Shown one piece after another: positions 62,485 through 64,000 of a stretch of 64,000 nucleotides of DNA. The position numbers and the translations under genes are program-made. Positions within the stretch are counted from its first letter, which is position 1; every line of letters begins with the position of its first letter. Location of the stretch: positions 1 to 64,000 of the forward strand of contig JAFAGC010000003.1 of assembly GCA_023423065.1 (NCBI GenBank), in the 5' to 3' direction. Source of the stretch: Pseudomonadota bacterium (GTDB lineage Bacteria > Pseudomonadota > Gammaproteobacteria > Steroidobacterales > Steroidobacteraceae). A model generated the notes under the pieces. That model was not told where the DNA came from. It did not search any database and was given only the letters and a program-made list of their open reading frames with translations.

Positions 62485-63732
62485 TCAGAAGTTCCCCTGA
62501 AACCAGTTCTTCATGCGCTCGGCCAGGCTGCGCGCGTTGCCCGCGATCGAACGGCCGCGGTTGCTCGCGAGCGCGTTGTCGCGCGCGTAGAGCAACAGGC
62601 CCGCGCCGGTCGAGTAGATAGGATTGCGGACGACGTCCGAGAGCCCGCGGATGTGCTGCGGCACGCCGAGACGCACCGGCACGTGGAACACCTCTTCGGC
62701 GAGCTCGATCGCGCCTTCCATCTTGGCGCTGCCGCCCGTGAGGACGATCCCGGCCGCGATGATTTCCTCGAAACCCGAGCGGCGCAGTTCCTCGCGCGCG
62801 AGGCCGAACAACTCCTCGTAACGCGGCTCGACCACTTCGGCGAGCGTCTGGCGCGCGAGCCGGCGCGCGGGCCGGTCGCCCACGCTCGGCACCTCGATGC
62901 TCTCGTCCGGATTCGCGAGCTGCGAGAGCGCGCAGGCGTACCTGACCTTGATGTCCTCGGCGTACTGTGTCGGCGTGCGCATCGACACGGCGATGTCGTT
63001 CGTGACCTGGTCGCCGGCGATCGGGATGACCGCGGTGTGACGGATGGCGCCCTGCGAGAAGACCGCGAGGTCGGTGGTGCCGCCACCGATGTCGATGATG
63101 CAGACGCCGAGCTCTTTCTCGTCATCGGTGAGGCACGCGAAGCTCGAGGCGAGCTGCTCGAGCACGATGTCGTCGACTTCGAGGCCGCAGCGCTGGATGC
63201 ACTTCTCGATGTTCTGCGCGGCGGAATCCGCGCCGGTCACGATGTGCACCTTGGCTTCGAGCCGCACGCCCGACATGCCGATCGGGTCGCGGATGCCTTC
63301 CTGCCCGTCGATGATGAATTCCTGCGGCAGCACGTGCAGGATCTTCTGGTCGGCGGGAATCGCGACGGCCTTGGCCGCATCCACCACCGCTTCCACGTCC
63401 GCCTGGCTCACCTCCCGGTCGCGGATCGCGACGACGCCGTGCGAATTCAGGCTGCGCACGTGCGATCCGGCAATACCGGCGAATACCGAGCGGATCTCGC
63501 ACCCGGCCATGAGCTCGGCTTCCTCGACCGCGCGCTGGATCGACTGCACCGTCGATTCGATGTTCACGACCACGCCTTTCTTGAGGCCGCGCGAAGGCTG
63601 CGTGCCGATGCCGATCACTTCGATCGTGTTGTCGGATGCGACTTCGCCGACCAGGCAGGAGACCTTCGACGTGCCGACGTCGAGGCCGATGATGAGGTTC
63701 TTGTCGGGACGTTTACCCATGTAGTTAGCCAT
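62485..63732 (-). CDS. ftsA: Cell division actin-like protein FtsA
   Basis: 415 residues. The ATPase motifs are GLDVGTSKVSCLVGE near residue 15 and VCIIDIGGGTTDLAVF near residue 207, with GIVLTGGSAKMEGAIELAE. The membrane-binding amphipathic end is AERMKNWFQGNF. It tethers FtsZ to the membrane. ATG 63732 overlaps the ftsQ stop codon and has GGAGG 11 bases upstream; ATG 63720 (MGKRPD) is a possible alternative. Confidence 0.97.
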   Translation of the reverse strand: MANYMGKRPDKNLIIGLDVGTSKVSCLVGEVASDNTIEVIGIGTQPSRGLKKGVVVNIESTVQSIQRAVEEAELMAGCEIRSVFAGIAGSHVRSLNSHGVVAIRDREVSQADVEAVVDAAKAVAIPADQKILHVLPQEFIIDGQEGIRDPIGMSGVRLEAKVHIVTGADSAAQNIEKCIQRCGLEVDDIVLEQLASSFACLTDDEKELGVCIIDIGGGTTDLAVFSQGAIRHTAVIPIAGDQVTNDIAVSMRTPTQYAEDIKVRYACALSQLANPDESIEVPSVGDRPARRLARQTLAEVVEPRYEELFGLAREELRRSGFEEIIAAGIVLTGGSAKMEGAIELAEEVFHVPVRLGVPQHIRGLSDVVRNPIYSTGAGLLLYARDNALASNRGRSIAGNARSLAERMKNWFQGNF

Positions 63733-64000
63733 CTGTGTTGTCGTCCTCCGCGGCGCCGGTCGCGACGCGCTGACCGCCCGCGCGCCAGCCGATCGCGAAA
63801 CCGTTCGTGTAACGCATGTCGATGTAGTTGATGTCGCTGGCGTGGCTCGATATCTGGCCGACGGCCGCCGCGACGAAGCGCGCGAACCGTTCGTCGATCT
63901 GGCGGCGGCCGAGCCGCACCGTGATGCCGTTGTCGAGATCGAATTCCCACGAGCCGCGCTCGTCGAGGCGCACCGCCGTCAGGCGCATGCCCGCCTCGAT
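63725..64000 (-). CDS. ftsQ: Cell division protein FtsQ (C-terminal part, start off the window)
   Basis: The last 91 residues of FtsQ are present. The frame is open to the window edge (IEAGMRLTAVRLDERGSW). The C-terminal POTRA/beta region has LGRRQIDERFARFV and INYIDMRYTNGFAIGW, typical of FtsQ, ending in a short acidic tail. It links the FtsBL pair to the divisome. The last codons overlap the ftsA start. Confidence 0.93.
   Translation of the reverse strand: MEAGMRLTAVRLDERGSWEFDLDNGITVRLGRRQIDERFARFVAAAVGQISSHASDINYIDMRYTNGFAIGWRAGGQRVATGAAEDDNTDG

Overview
The window is 64 kb of GC-rich, gene-dense chromosome from a gammaproteobacterium. No rRNA, tRNA, phage, transposase or CRISPR was seen. 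Several conserved gammaproteobacterial neighbourhoods sit end to end: mutS / pncC-thpR-recA; clpB, pgeF, rluD divergent from bamD; sucC-sucD next to pilS-pilR-pilA-pilB-pilC-pilD-coaE-zapD; and mutT-secA-M23-dciA-lpxC-ftsZ-ftsA-ftsQ. The pil genes beside sucCD, a DUF2628-pilin protein and the high GC suggest the Xanthomonadales / Nevskiales / Steroidobacterales part of the class. That placement is inference from synteny; no 16S is present.

Layout. 1-5 kb: end of a ccdA-like gene, recA with a clear LexA box, thpR, pncC, a DUF937-OmpA envelope protein and an outer membrane protein. 5-14 kb: mutS, a trimeric autotransporter adhesin with a 15-residue-repeat stalk, a TRAP transporter (dctPQM) and a small alpha/beta hydrolase. 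14-20 kb: aspS, dsbA and an operon of fmdB, a class III aminotransferase and a glutamine-synthetase-like ligase. 20-25 kb: a surface-glycan module (GT2, STT3-like GT-C enzyme, methyltransferase, small EamA/ArnE-type flippase subunit, plus a divergent methyltransferase). 25-36.5 kb: clpB with an RpoH promoter, a DUF2628-pilin fusion, a ZIP transporter, pgeF, rluD, bamD, a parDE toxin-antitoxin pair, nadE and sucDC. 36.6-46 kb: the type IV pilus cluster with a sigma-54 promoter at pilA, then coaE and zapD. 46-52.4 kb: four accessory genes (DUF6159 membrane protein, AraC regulator, S9A and S9B peptidases). 52.4-64 kb: a small conserved protein, mutT, secA, an M23 peptidase, dciA, a two-gene GMC dehydrogenase insertion, lpxC, ftsZ, ftsA and the 3' end of ftsQ.

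The most unusual things are not ordinary genes. (1) A dispersed REP-like repeat has five arms, each starting at or within three bases of a stop codon and always in the same orientation relative to that gene. One arm appears to have replaced the start region of mutT. A second two-hairpin repeat sits at the stop codons of aspS and zapD. (2) The glycan module contains a very divergent STT3-like protein with three-component (Gtr-like) logic, and a stray copy of its C-terminal tail lies downstream. (3) A DUF2628 membrane protein is fused to a pilin domain that has lost its prepilin processing motif. (4) SucD carries a histone-H1-like lysine/alanine tail of about 60 residues.
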